A stretch of 64,000 nt of DNA, from NCBI RefSeq assembly GCF_016461715.1, contig NZ_JAEMUI010000002.1, forward strand, positions 310,001-374,000. Direction: 5' to 3'. A program made the translations under genes and the position numbers. Shown piece after piece: positions 17,116 to 25,434 of the stretch. This DNA is from Marinomonas spartinae (lineage in GTDB: Bacteria > Pseudomonadota > Gammaproteobacteria > Pseudomonadales > Marinomonadaceae). The first letter of the stretch is position 1; the number at the start of each line of letters is the position of its first letter. The notes below the pieces were generated by a model that was not told the origin of the DNA, made no database searches, and saw nothing but the letters and a program-made list of their open reading frames with translations.

Positions 17116-19086
17116 ATGAAGTTAGGCGTATGTTATTACCCGGAGCATTGGCCCAAAAGTCGTTGGCAGCACGACGCTCAAGAGATGCGAGAAATTGGTC
17201 TTGAGTATGTGCGTATTGGAGAGTTCAGCTGGAGTACCATTGAGCCTGAGCCCGGTGTGCTGCATTGGGAATGGTTAGATGAAGCATTAGATACCCTCCA
17301 CCAACATGGTTTAAAAGTGATTTTAGGGACACCAACAGCGACCCCGCCGAAATGGCTGGTAGATCGTTATCCTTCTATGTTGGCAAAAGATGAACACGGC
17401 AGGGTTCGTCATTTCGGATCGCGTCGTCATTATACCTTTTCCAGCCTTGATTATCGGGACGAATGTCGGCGAATGGTAACCTTAATGGCTGAACGTTACG
17501 GCCAACATCCTGCGGTGGTGTCTTGGCAGACGGATAATGAATATGGTTGTCATGATACGGTGCTGAGTTACGCGGAAGCGGATTTAACGGCGTTTCGTCT
17601 CTGGTTAAAAGACAAATATGGCACCATCGATCGCTTAAATACTGCTTGGGGAAATGTCTTTTGGAGTATGGATTACCGTTCGTTTGAAGAGGTTGACTTA
17701 CCGAATTTAACGGTGACAGAAGCCAACCCCTCCCATCGTTTGGATTTTCAGCGTTGTTGTTCTGATCAAGTGGTTGCGTTTAATAAGTTACAGGTGGACA
17801 TTCTACGTCAGTATTCAAAAGGCCGTGATTTAGTGCATAACTACATGGGCTTTTTTACTGCTTTTGATCATCATAAAGTCGGTCAAGATTTGGATGTGGC
17901 AAGTTGGGATACCTATCCGTTGGGCTTTTTAGATCAAGAGGCCATCTATAGCCAAAAAGAAAAGCAGACTTACTTACGAGTAGGACACCCAGATTTTGGC
18001 GCTTTTCACCATGATCTATATCGTGGCTGTGGCAAAGGGCGTTTATGGATCATGGAGCAGCAACCAGGCCCGGTAAATTGGGCACCTCATAACCCGACCC
18101 CAGCTGAAGGGGCGGTACGACTATGGACTTGGGAGGCGTTCTCCCATGGTGCTGAACTGGTCTCTTATTTTCGCTGGCGACAAGCGCCATTTGGTCAAGA
18201 GCAAATGCATGCAGGTTTGCTACGTCCCGATGGTCAAGGGGCAGAAGCAGCCAAAGAAGTGGCTCAAGTAGCGCAAGAGGTGCGTGATTTATCACATGCG
18301 CTAGGGTTGAATGCCGAGGAATTAATGGCGTTACCTAAATCAGGTAATGTTGCCTTGATGTTTGATTATGATGCTTGTTGGTCACTGGATATTCAACCGC
18401 AGTCTCGTGCTTATCGTTATCTTTCTTGGTGTTATCGCGTTTATGAAGCGCTGCGTGAGTTAGGTTTGTCGGTTGATATTGTTTCTAACCAAGTAGCTTT
18501 AGATACCTATCCGTTACTCGTACTTCCCGCTCAGGCGCATATTTCTAAAGACCTGCAAGCAAGACTAAATAGCTATCAAGGGGTGTTATTAGCGGGGCCG
18601 CGTACGGGTAGTAAGACGGATACGTATCAGATTCCTGAAAATCTAGCGCCAGGGCCGCTGGCGAACTTATTGCCATTGACGGTCGAGCGGGTCGACGCTT
18701 TACCAGACCATACCAAGCCACCAGTCTTTGGCCTTTGGGGGGAGGGCTCGCTGTGTCATTGGCATGAACAAATTTCCACGGATTTACCTTGCTTGTTAAA
18801 AGACGAGGCGGGCAAGCCTGTTTTAGTGGGTCATAATAAACATTTCTATCTTGGATCCTGTCTTGAGAAGCCTTTGCTTAAAGCGAGCCTTGCTAAATTG
18901 TGTGAAAAAGCGGGATTGGCAAGTGAATATCTGCCATTAGGAGTGCGTGTTCGAGAGCGAGGCAAATTGATGTTTGCCTTTAACTACGGCCCACAAACAG
19001 CTCACTATCGACCTAATAATGCGCAGTGTCTGCTTGGCGGTGAGGCGTTACCACCTGCTGGGGTCGCTATTTGGCAGCGTGAATGA
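17116..19086 (+). CDS. Beta-galactosidase, glycoside hydrolase family 42
   Basis: The start at ATG 17116 has GGGAG just upstream and gives 656 residues, normal for GH42. The N-terminus (LGVCYYPEHWP) and ILGTPTATPPKWL are typical. The acid/base is Glu142 in WQTDNEYGC and the nucleophile is Glu314 in IMEQQPGPVNW. The middle trimerisation domain and C-terminal beta-domain (from about residue 400) are present. No signal peptide is seen, so it is cytoplasmic. GH42 enzymes often prefer short galactosides, including galacto-oligosaccharides and plant- or alga-derived compounds, over lactose. The Cys cluster that binds zinc in some members (CxCxxC) is not evident. Confidence 0.93.
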   Translation: MKLGVCYYPEHWPKSRWQHDAQEMREIGLEYVRIGEFSWSTIEPEPGVLHWEWLDEALDTLHQHGLKVILGTPTATPPKWLVDRYPSMLAKDEHGRVRHFGSRRHYTFSSLDYRDECRRMVTLMAERYGQHPAVVSWQTDNEYGCHDTVLSYAEADLTAFRLWLKDKYGTIDRLNTAWGNVFWSMDYRSFEEVDLPNLTVTEANPSHRLDFQRCCSDQVVAFNKLQVDILRQYSKGRDLVHNYMGFFTAFDHHKVGQDLDVASWDTYPLGFLDQEAIYSQKEKQTYLRVGHPDFGAFHHDLYRGCGKGRLWIMEQQPGPVNWAPHNPTPAEGAVRLWTWEAFSHGAELVSYFRWRQAPFGQEQMHAGLLRPDGQGAEAAKEVAQVAQEVRDLSHALGLNAEELMALPKSGNVALMFDYDACWSLDIQPQSRAYRYLSWCYRVYEALRELGLSVDIVSNQVALDTYPLLVLPAQAHISKDLQARLNSYQGVLLAGPRTGSKTDTYQIPENLAPGPLANLLPLTVERVDALPDHTKPPVFGLWGEGSLCHWHEQISTDLPCLLKDEAGKPVLVGHNKHFYLGSCLEKPLLKASLAKLCEKAGLASEYLPLGVRVRERGKLMFAFNYGPQTAHYRPNNAQCLLGGEALPPAGVAIWQRE

Positions 19087-19142
19087 ACGGATAATCAATA
19101 AAACTGGTTTCCATTAATAACAACAAAAAGAGGATGTATCAT

Positions 19143-20375
19143 ATGAAAAAACTATCTTTGTTTTGCATAGGGGCCCTGGCGTCTGTCGCGGCTTCTTTAT
19201 CCTATGCAGGGACCTTGGTGATCAATTCGGATCAGGCGGATCCTGCGCCGAAGAAAGCCTTTGCGGAAGTGATTAAAAAGTTTGAAGCGGAAAATCCCGA
19301 TATTAAGGTCCAGTATAATCTCTATGATAAAGAGGGTTATAAAACTGCTATTCGTAACTGGTTGGTGACCAGTCCGCCAGATGTGGTGTTTTGGTATGCT
19401 GGTAACCGAATGAAGACCTTTGTGAAGAAGGGTTTGTTTGAAGATGTCAGTGGCATGTGGAAAAAAGAAGGCCTTAAAAAATTGATGCCCTCTGCCGTCA
19501 GAGCTATGACGGTCAATGATAAACAGTATGGTATTCCTTACACTTATTATCAATGGGGGATTTATTATCGAAAAGATATTTTTGCGAAATTAGGCTTAAA
19601 AGTCCCTAAGACCTGGAAAGAATTTTTAGCCGTCAATGCTAAATTGAAAGCCAATGATATTACACCAATTACTATAGGAACCAAGTACTTGTGGCCTGCA
19701 GCTGGTTGGTTTGACTATCTCGATTTGCGTATTAATGGCTTGAAATTTCATATGGATTTGATGGATGGAAAAATTGCCTATACAGACCCGCGCGTGAGAA
19801 AAGTATTTGAGTACTGGGATCAGTTGGTAAAACCGGGTTACTTCTTGAAGAATAATGCATCTTACTCATGGCAAGAGGCACAGCCGTTCTTGTATAACGG
19901 TAAAGCAGCAATGTATTTAATTGGGAATTTTATTACACCCAACTTCCCAAAAAATCTTGAAAATAAAATGGGCTTCTTCCCATTCCCAACCATTAATCCT
20001 AAAGTACCTGACGCGGAAGAAGCGCCAATGGATACTGTTAATATACCGAGTAAAGCGAAAAACAAAAAAGACGCGCGGAAATTTTTAGAGTTTATGGCGC
20101 GTGCTAGCACTCAGACACTGGTTAATGCTGCGTTACTGCAGATCCCTACCAATAAAGATGCCCATGCACCTAATGATGTATTCTTAAAGGAAGGGGAGAA
20201 AATTCTCAAAGCGGCTTCTGGCACCTCACAATTTTATGACCGTGATACCGATCCGGCAATGGCGCGAGAAGGTATGAAAGGGTTTCAAGAGTTTATGATG
20301 GAGCCAAATCGTCTTGATTCGATTTTGAAACGTTTGGAGCGAGTCAGAGAGCGTGTGTTTAAAGTGCAAAATTAG
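19143..20375 (+). CDS. Carbohydrate ABC transporter substrate-binding protein (family 1)
   Basis: The start at ATG 19143 has AGAGGA 8 bases upstream; an in-frame ATG at 19134 overlaps that site. The 410-residue protein begins with a signal peptide (MKKLSLFCIGALASVAASLS, cleavage probably after SYA), so it is periplasmic. The mature part shows family 1 features: FEAENPDIKVQYNLYDKEGYKT, PPDVVFWYAGNRMKTFV, YGIPYTYYQWGIYYRKDIF and AAMYLIGNF. It is the last gene of the galactoside operon and supplies the importer formed by the two permeases. The last position is unusual, as binding proteins are often first. A long terminator hairpin follows. Confidence 0.92.
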   Translation: MKKLSLFCIGALASVAASLSYAGTLVINSDQADPAPKKAFAEVIKKFEAENPDIKVQYNLYDKEGYKTAIRNWLVTSPPDVVFWYAGNRMKTFVKKGLFEDVSGMWKKEGLKKLMPSAVRAMTVNDKQYGIPYTYYQWGIYYRKDIFAKLGLKVPKTWKEFLAVNAKLKANDITPITIGTKYLWPAAGWFDYLDLRINGLKFHMDLMDGKIAYTDPRVRKVFEYWDQLVKPGYFLKNNASYSWQEAQPFLYNGKAAMYLIGNFITPNFPKNLENKMGFFPFPTINPKVPDAEEAPMDTVNIPSKAKNKKDARKFLEFMARASTQTLVNAALLQIPTNKDAHAPNDVFLKEGEKILKAASGTSQFYDRDTDPAMAREGMKGFQEFMMEPNRLDSILKRLERVRERVFKVQN

Positions 20376-20420
20376 TACTTGTCTGATGTGTAAAACAAAA
20401 AACCACTAGGCATTCTGAAG

Positions 20421-20463
20421 AGATCCCCATTCATTGGACCATCCAATGACTGGGGATCTTTTT
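20421..20463 (+). terminator. Long intrinsic terminator of the galactoside operon
   Basis: AGATCCCCA (20421-20429) pairs with TGGGGATCT (20451-20459). After a one-base mismatch the stem continues as TCATTGGA / TCCAATGA around a 3-base loop, then ends in a run of T. The stem is about 17 bp. Confidence 0.85.
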
Positions 20464-20568
20464 ATGCATCATATACGTGCGGTTTGATGAACAACACGTT
20501 TCTCTAAAAGTATAGTTTTTATAAATATTGTGTAATTAGATTGCATTGAATGGTTGATGCATATTTTG

Positions 20569-20586
20569 GTTATGATATATCATAAC
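20569..20586. promoter_or_regulatory. 18-bp perfect palindrome before the ABC importer operon
   Basis: GTTATGATATATCATAAC is its own reverse complement and lies about 80 bases before the binding-protein start. Its left half contains TATGAT, a possible -10 element, so a bound regulator could block transcription. It is longer than the Zur-type GTTAT-ATAAC arrangement and only loosely like a Fur box, so the regulator is unassigned. Confidence 0.5.
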
Positions 20587-20665
20587 GTTTTTAAAATGCT
20601 TCTAAAGGACTCATTGCCTGCTCTGGGCGATGTAATACCTATTTTTATAGTAAGGATGATAAATA

Positions 20666-22237
20666 ATGCAAAGTTTTCTGCGTCTTTTTGGGCGACCGAC
20701 AAGGTTCTTTTTACTGTTAAGTCTCTTCATCACAATGACCGCTTCTGCGGTAGCCGCCGACAACCCAACACCAACCTCACAGAATACGCTTTCTATCAGT
20801 GGCCCATTTGAGTTTACGAGTCTAGACCCCTCTAAAAATGGCTACATCTACACTCGTATGCAAGTGTTAGAAACCTTGTTAGGCGTCGATAATCAAGGTC
20901 ATTTGATTCCGGAATTAGCCACCAAATGGCAGGTGAGTGATGATGGCCTAGCGTGGCGTTTTACGCTCAGAAAGGGGGTGGTTTTTCATGACGGGCAACC
21001 TCTAGATGCGAATGCCGTTGTGAAGAGTTTATCGATCGCTATGGGTAAGCATGGCACTCTAGCAAGGGCACCTATAAGTAACATTCATGCTGTGAGCGAG
21101 GACGAAGTTGAGATACAGCTTACTCGACCTTACACCTTATTAGGGGCTGTGTTAGCAAATTACGCTAATAGCATTCTGTCGCCAGATAGCTATGGGAGGA
21201 AGGGTAATGTCTTAGCTATGTCAGGTACTGGGCCTTATGAGCTTTTCCAATACGCGCCGCCCCATAAGCTGGTGGTGAAACAGTTTGCTGGTTATTGGGG
21301 GAAGAAGGCGAGCATTCCTTTTGCGAGCTATTTGACGGGGCATCGCGCAGAAAGTCGTGTGCTGCAAGCACGAAGTGGTCAGGCAGACATTGTGTTTGGT
21401 GTCGATCCGGCAAGTATTCCTATGCTGCAGCGTCTTCCTAATGTGTCTGTATTTGATGACGCTCTGCCACGGACCATTGTTTTAAAGCTGAATAGTGGCT
21501 ATCCATCTCTTAATGATGTTCGTGCTCGACAAGCTCTGAGTTTGGCCATTAATCGTCGCGGCATTGCGAATGCAGTGCTTCGTTCTCCTGGATCACAAAC
21601 CGAACAATTATTACCCGCCTCATTTGCCGACTGGCATTTACCCAATATCAAAGCACCTGAACAGCCAGTCGTGAAAGCGCAAAAACTGTTGGCATCATTA
21701 GGCTGGCATCTTAATCAAGATGGTGTTTTAGAGCGCGATGGTAAGCCTTTTGAGTTGACGTTAATTACTTATGCGGATCGCCCTGAGCTGATCACCGTTG
21801 CCACCGCCATTCAAGCTCAGTGGGCGAGAATTGGCGTGAAGTTAAAGGTGAATATGAGTAACTCTAGTGCGATCCCCGCTGGTCATCAAGATGGATCTTT
21901 GCAAGTCGCCTTGATGGCGCGTAACTATGGTTTTGTTCCTGATCCGTTAGGGGTGATGTTAAGTGATTATGGCCGCACTGGCGGCGATTGGGGCGCGATG
22001 AATTGGAATGACGAATCGGTTGATCGAGACCTTGCAACATTGCAATCAGTAACGGATAAGAAAGTCCGCCACCAATTAGCACAGCATGTTGCTCAGGTCA
22101 TTTACCAAGATCGGCCAGTGATTCCTGTGACATTTTATAAGCAACATACTGCGGTAAATAGTCGGGTAAAAGGTTTTCACTTTGATCCTTTCGAGCGTAC
22201 TTTTTATCTAAATGACATGGTGTTTGTTTCACGATGA
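20666..22237 (+). CDS. ABC transporter substrate-binding protein, family 5 (peptide/nickel type)
   Basis: The 523-residue protein has a signal peptide (hydrophobic stretch near residues 13-29, cleavage near SAVAAD), so it should be periplasmic. Family 5 features include LLGVDNQGHLIPELATKWQVSDDGLAWRF, RKGVVFHDGQPLDANAV, GTGPYEL and the late segment PVIPVTFYKQ. An AAGGAT site precedes the ATG. Family members bind peptides, nickel chelates, opine metallophores or oligosaccharides, and the ligand cannot be read from sequence. Its stop overlaps the next start (ATGA). It is the first gene of a four-gene importer operon. Confidence 0.87.
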   Translation: MQSFLRLFGRPTRFFLLLSLFITMTASAVAADNPTPTSQNTLSISGPFEFTSLDPSKNGYIYTRMQVLETLLGVDNQGHLIPELATKWQVSDDGLAWRFTLRKGVVFHDGQPLDANAVVKSLSIAMGKHGTLARAPISNIHAVSEDEVEIQLTRPYTLLGAVLANYANSILSPDSYGRKGNVLAMSGTGPYELFQYAPPHKLVVKQFAGYWGKKASIPFASYLTGHRAESRVLQARSGQADIVFGVDPASIPMLQRLPNVSVFDDALPRTIVLKLNSGYPSLNDVRARQALSLAINRRGIANAVLRSPGSQTEQLLPASFADWHLPNIKAPEQPVVKAQKLLASLGWHLNQDGVLERDGKPFELTLITYADRPELITVATAIQAQWARIGVKLKVNMSNSSAIPAGHQDGSLQVALMARNYGFVPDPLGVMLSDYGRTGGDWGAMNWNDESVDRDLATLQSVTDKKVRHQLAQHVAQVIYQDRPVIPVTFYKQHTAVNSRVKGFHFDPFERTFYLNDMVFVSR

Positions 22238-23169
22238 AAAAAATATTCTTTCCTCGGCTGTTTCAATTATTGTCCGTGATTTGGGGGGTAGGAACGCTGA
22301 CTTTTATCTTGATGCGAGCTTTGCCGGGCGACATGGCCTACCGGATCGCCGCTAGTCGTTATGGACAAGATAATGTGAGCAGTGACGCTGCGGATTTGGT
22401 TCGTCAGGAACTGAATTTGGATCAAGGAGCCGTTGTTACGTATTTTTCTTGGCTGAAAGAATTGCTGCAAGGTAACTTAGGGCGCTCTTTAGTCAGTGAT
22501 GAGCCAGTGTGGCAAATATTGCAGCATATGCTAGGACACTCTTTGCTGTTGGCCTCAGTGGCACTGTTCTTATCCTTCTTTATTGCCATTCCCTTAGGTT
22601 TATTGGGTGCGACTTTTGGTAAAAAGGTCGATCAGGGTATCGTGGTATTTTCGACGACAATAAGGGCTATGCCAGTGTTTGTGGTGGGGTTAATTTTTAT
22701 TCTGGTGTTTTCTATTCATTGGAATTGGTTGCCTGTGGCAGGGTTTGGCTCGCCAGAACATATCGTATTGCCTGCGCTAAGTCTGGCTTTTACCTTGGCC
22801 GCTATCTCTAATCGTGTCGTGAGAAACGCAGCCATTAAGGCTTTTTACGCGCCTTTTTATCGTTTTGCTCAGATCAAAGGTTTGTCGTCAGGCCGGACTT
22901 TTTTGCGTCATGGTTCGCGTCATATTGCCTTACCTGTGGTGGCCTTTTTAGGCATCCAGCTGGTGGGGATGATCGAAGGGATTGTGATGATTGAATCCTT
23001 GTTTTCTTGGCCCGGAATTGGTCACGGTTTGGCTCATGCGATTTTTGCCCGTGATATTCCGGTAATTCAAGGTGCCGCCTTGTTAATGGGGATTTTGTTT
23101 GTGGTGTTGAATACCCTTGTTGATCTTGTTTGTTATCGATTAGATCCGCGAGCGAGGAGGCAAGCATGA
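22234..23169 (+). CDS. ABC transporter permease, DppB/NikB type
   Basis: The 311-residue inner-membrane protein has the N-terminal TM plus MRALPGD motif found in DppB/NikB permeases. It has five further hydrophobic segments and a family-typical end (IEGIVMIESLFSWPGIGHGLAHAIFARDIPVIQGAAL). It overlaps the binding-protein gene by 4 bases and the next permease gene by 4 bases, so expression is coupled. It forms half of the import channel. Confidence 0.9.
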   Translation: MKKIFFPRLFQLLSVIWGVGTLTFILMRALPGDMAYRIAASRYGQDNVSSDAADLVRQELNLDQGAVVTYFSWLKELLQGNLGRSLVSDEPVWQILQHMLGHSLLLASVALFLSFFIAIPLGLLGATFGKKVDQGIVVFSTTIRAMPVFVVGLIFILVFSIHWNWLPVAGFGSPEHIVLPALSLAFTLAAISNRVVRNAAIKAFYAPFYRFAQIKGLSSGRTFLRHGSRHIALPVVAFLGIQLVGMIEGIVMIESLFSWPGIGHGLAHAIFARDIPVIQGAALLMGILFVVLNTLVDLVCYRLDPRARRQA

Positions 23170-23966
23170 TGGTGTCATTGTTAAAACATGCCACATTTGG
23201 ACAAAAGTGTGGTGGGCTTCTATTACTTGTGCTGTTGGCTTTTGCACTATTCGGCAATGGCCTAGCCCCCAACGATGGTGCTTATCAGGATTTAGATGCC
23301 ATTCTAGCGCCTCCTAGCGAGACTCATTGGTTAGGAACGGATCACTTTGGACGTAGCATGGTAGCGCGAATGGCAGATGCGATTCGTTTATCCTTTATGC
23401 TAGGGGTGCTGTGTGTCGTAACGTCTTCGATCATTGGTGTATCTCTTGGTGTGTGGGCTGCTTGGTCGGGGAAAAAAGTTGATGCGGTGCTCAATGTTTT
23501 TGTGAATATCCTATTAGCTTTACCCGGACTTGTCATTGTCTTGCTATTCGCAGCTATTGTTCCAGGGTCGTTTTTTGTTCTGTATTTGGCTATATCATTG
23601 GTTCAATGGGTTGAATATTTTCGTGTTGTACGAGCCGTTACGAAAACGACAGTAGATTCCCCTGCTATGCAATCTTCACAGATGATGGGCTTTGGTCGTT
23701 GGTACCTGTTTAAACGACACATTTGGCCTGCTATCGCCCCTTCTGTATTCACACTAGCGACCTTTGGTTGTGCCACGGCCATTTTAACCATGGCGTCTCT
23801 GGGTTTTGTGTATGTTGGTATGCAGCCGCCTTTAGCGGAGTTGGGATTGATGATGGTGGAGTTGTTTCCTTATTACTCTGATGCACCTTGGCTACTCGCT
23901 GAACCGCTTATTGCCATCGCTTTGTTGGTACTGGGTTTTCATTTATTAGGAAGGAAATCATCATGA
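23166..23966 (+). CDS. ABC transporter permease, DppC/NikC type
   Basis: The start is ATG 23166 (overlapping the previous stop as ATGA) or the next codon, ATG 23169; GAGGAGG lies just upstream. The 266-residue protein has the DppC/NikC marker HWLGTDHFGRSMVARMADAIR near its start, and its membrane segments follow. The residues near FKRHIWPAIAP form the ATPase-docking loop. It partners the DppB/NikB-type permease and overlaps the ATPase gene by 4 bases. Confidence 0.9.
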   Translation: MMVSLLKHATFGQKCGGLLLLVLLAFALFGNGLAPNDGAYQDLDAILAPPSETHWLGTDHFGRSMVARMADAIRLSFMLGVLCVVTSSIIGVSLGVWAAWSGKKVDAVLNVFVNILLALPGLVIVLLFAAIVPGSFFVLYLAISLVQWVEYFRVVRAVTKTTVDSPAMQSSQMMGFGRWYLFKRHIWPAIAPSVFTLATFGCATAILTMASLGFVYVGMQPPLAELGLMMVELFPYYSDAPWLLAEPLIAIALLVLGFHLLGRKSS

Positions 23967-25357
23967 ATCCTCTTATTTCAGTGGATCAACTAAGTGTCTA
24001 CTCAAAGGCGAGTTGTTTAGTCTCTCCGTTAACTTTTAACTTACACCAAGATCGCCCTTTGACAATCCTTGGCCAAACTGGCTCCGGAAAAAGTTTGTTG
24101 GCTCAGGCGATCATGGGGCTTTTGCCGGATTCACTCAGAATTAAAGGTAAGGTGAGTATTTTTGCAAAGACCCTGACGAAACAAGAATGCCGTGCTATGT
24201 GGGGAAAAGAATTAGTGATGTTGCCCCAAGAACCATGGCATGCCCTTGATCCATTAATGACCAGTCTGAGACAGGTCCGTGATGTATATCAATGGGTTGT
24301 GGGCCAAACAGAACACACCGCAAACAGTAGTGCAATGAAAGCATTGACGTCTCTTGGTTTGGACAAGAGCGCGGATAAGCTGCCAGGTGAATTATCGGGT
24401 GGTATGGCCCAGCGCCTAGCGATTGTTGCTGCGACAGCGGGTGGTGCTTCATTGATCCTAGCAGACGAACCGACTAAAGGGCTGGACGTTAGTCGCCGGG
24501 AAGAAGTCATTCGCCTTCTACAGGATAAATCACAGGGGGGCGGTTTATTAACCATTACCCATGATGTTCATGTTGCTAAGCAACTGGGCGGTGACATCAT
24601 GGTGATCAAAGATGGGCAACTGGTGGAGTCGGGTACAGTCGAGCAGGTGCTTTCTAATCCACAAGCTGAATACACTAAATTATTATTGCAGGCTCAGCCG
24701 AGTGAGTGGCCTATAGTAGATCGTGACCCGGGCTATTTTGCTAAGTCCGATAGGATAATGCAGACAGAGGCGCTTCGCCTAGTACGTGGCGGTAAAACGA
24801 TCATTGAGGATTTGTCGTTTACTATCGCAAAAGGCGAAGTGGTGGGGGTGGTAGGTGATAGTGGCTGCGGTAAGAGCTCATTAGGTGATGCGTTGCTTGG
24901 GCTGTTGCCATTAGAGGCTGGATCTATTGAGCGTTTTGACAAAAAAGCAAAACCACATCAATGGCTGAAGTTGTATCAAGATCCTCCGTCAGCCTTTACT
25001 GGGAGTGTTTCGCTGGCGACGTTATTAGATGACTTAGTTAGTTTGCATGGGGTAGATCAAGCGCGAATTAGACCGCTTATGACTCGATTGAGCCTGTCGC
25101 AAGAAATATTAGAGCGGACTTGTCTTGAGGTGTCTGGAGGAGAATTGCAGCGCTTTGCGATTCTACGAGCTTTGTTGCTAGACCCTGTCTTTTTATTTGC
25201 GGATGAGCCTACTTCACGATTGGATCCGATTACCGCAAAAGAAGTGACCATGTTGTTGGTGGAATTAGCAAGGGAGCAAGACTGTAGTGTGCTATTAGTG
25301 AGTCATGATCCTGATATGATTCGACACACTTGTGATCAGGTAATTGACTTGTCTTAG
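23963..25357 (+). CDS. Fused double ABC ATPase of a peptide/nickel-type importer (NikD-NikE-like)
   Basis: Two complete ATPase domains are joined in 464 residues. Domain 1 has Walker A GQTGSGKS (37-44), signature LSGGMAQR (144-151) and LADEPT (166-171). Domain 2 has Walker A GDSGCGKS (298-305), VSGGELQR near 390 and FADEPT. Each domain is short (about 230 residues) and lacks the C-terminal oligopeptide-transporter extension seen in DppD/DppF and OppD/OppF. That absence is more like nickel or metallophore systems such as NikDE and CntDF. It is the last gene of the operon and should energise both permeases. Confidence 0.88.
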   Translation: MNPLISVDQLSVYSKASCLVSPLTFNLHQDRPLTILGQTGSGKSLLAQAIMGLLPDSLRIKGKVSIFAKTLTKQECRAMWGKELVMLPQEPWHALDPLMTSLRQVRDVYQWVVGQTEHTANSSAMKALTSLGLDKSADKLPGELSGGMAQRLAIVAATAGGASLILADEPTKGLDVSRREEVIRLLQDKSQGGGLLTITHDVHVAKQLGGDIMVIKDGQLVESGTVEQVLSNPQAEYTKLLLQAQPSEWPIVDRDPGYFAKSDRIMQTEALRLVRGGKTIIEDLSFTIAKGEVVGVVGDSGCGKSSLGDALLGLLPLEAGSIERFDKKAKPHQWLKLYQDPPSAFTGSVSLATLLDDLVSLHGVDQARIRPLMTRLSLSQEILERTCLEVSGGELQRFAILRALLLDPVFLFADEPTSRLDPITAKEVTMLLVELAREQDCSVLLVSHDPDMIRHTCDQVIDLS

Positions 25358-25380
25358 TGAATGGGCTGACTTCGTTGAAA

Positions 25381-25410
25381 AAAAATCCCCGTCTCGTGCG
25401 GGGATTTTTA
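25381..25410. terminator. Bidirectional terminator between the ABC operon and the Tsx-like gene
   Basis: AAAAATCCCCG (25381-25391) pairs perfectly with CGGGGATTTTT (25399-25409) around a 7-base loop. The A-run and T-run on the two sides make it functional for both convergent transcripts. Confidence 0.85.
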
Positions 25411-25434
25411 TGTATAAACGAATAATACAGCGTC

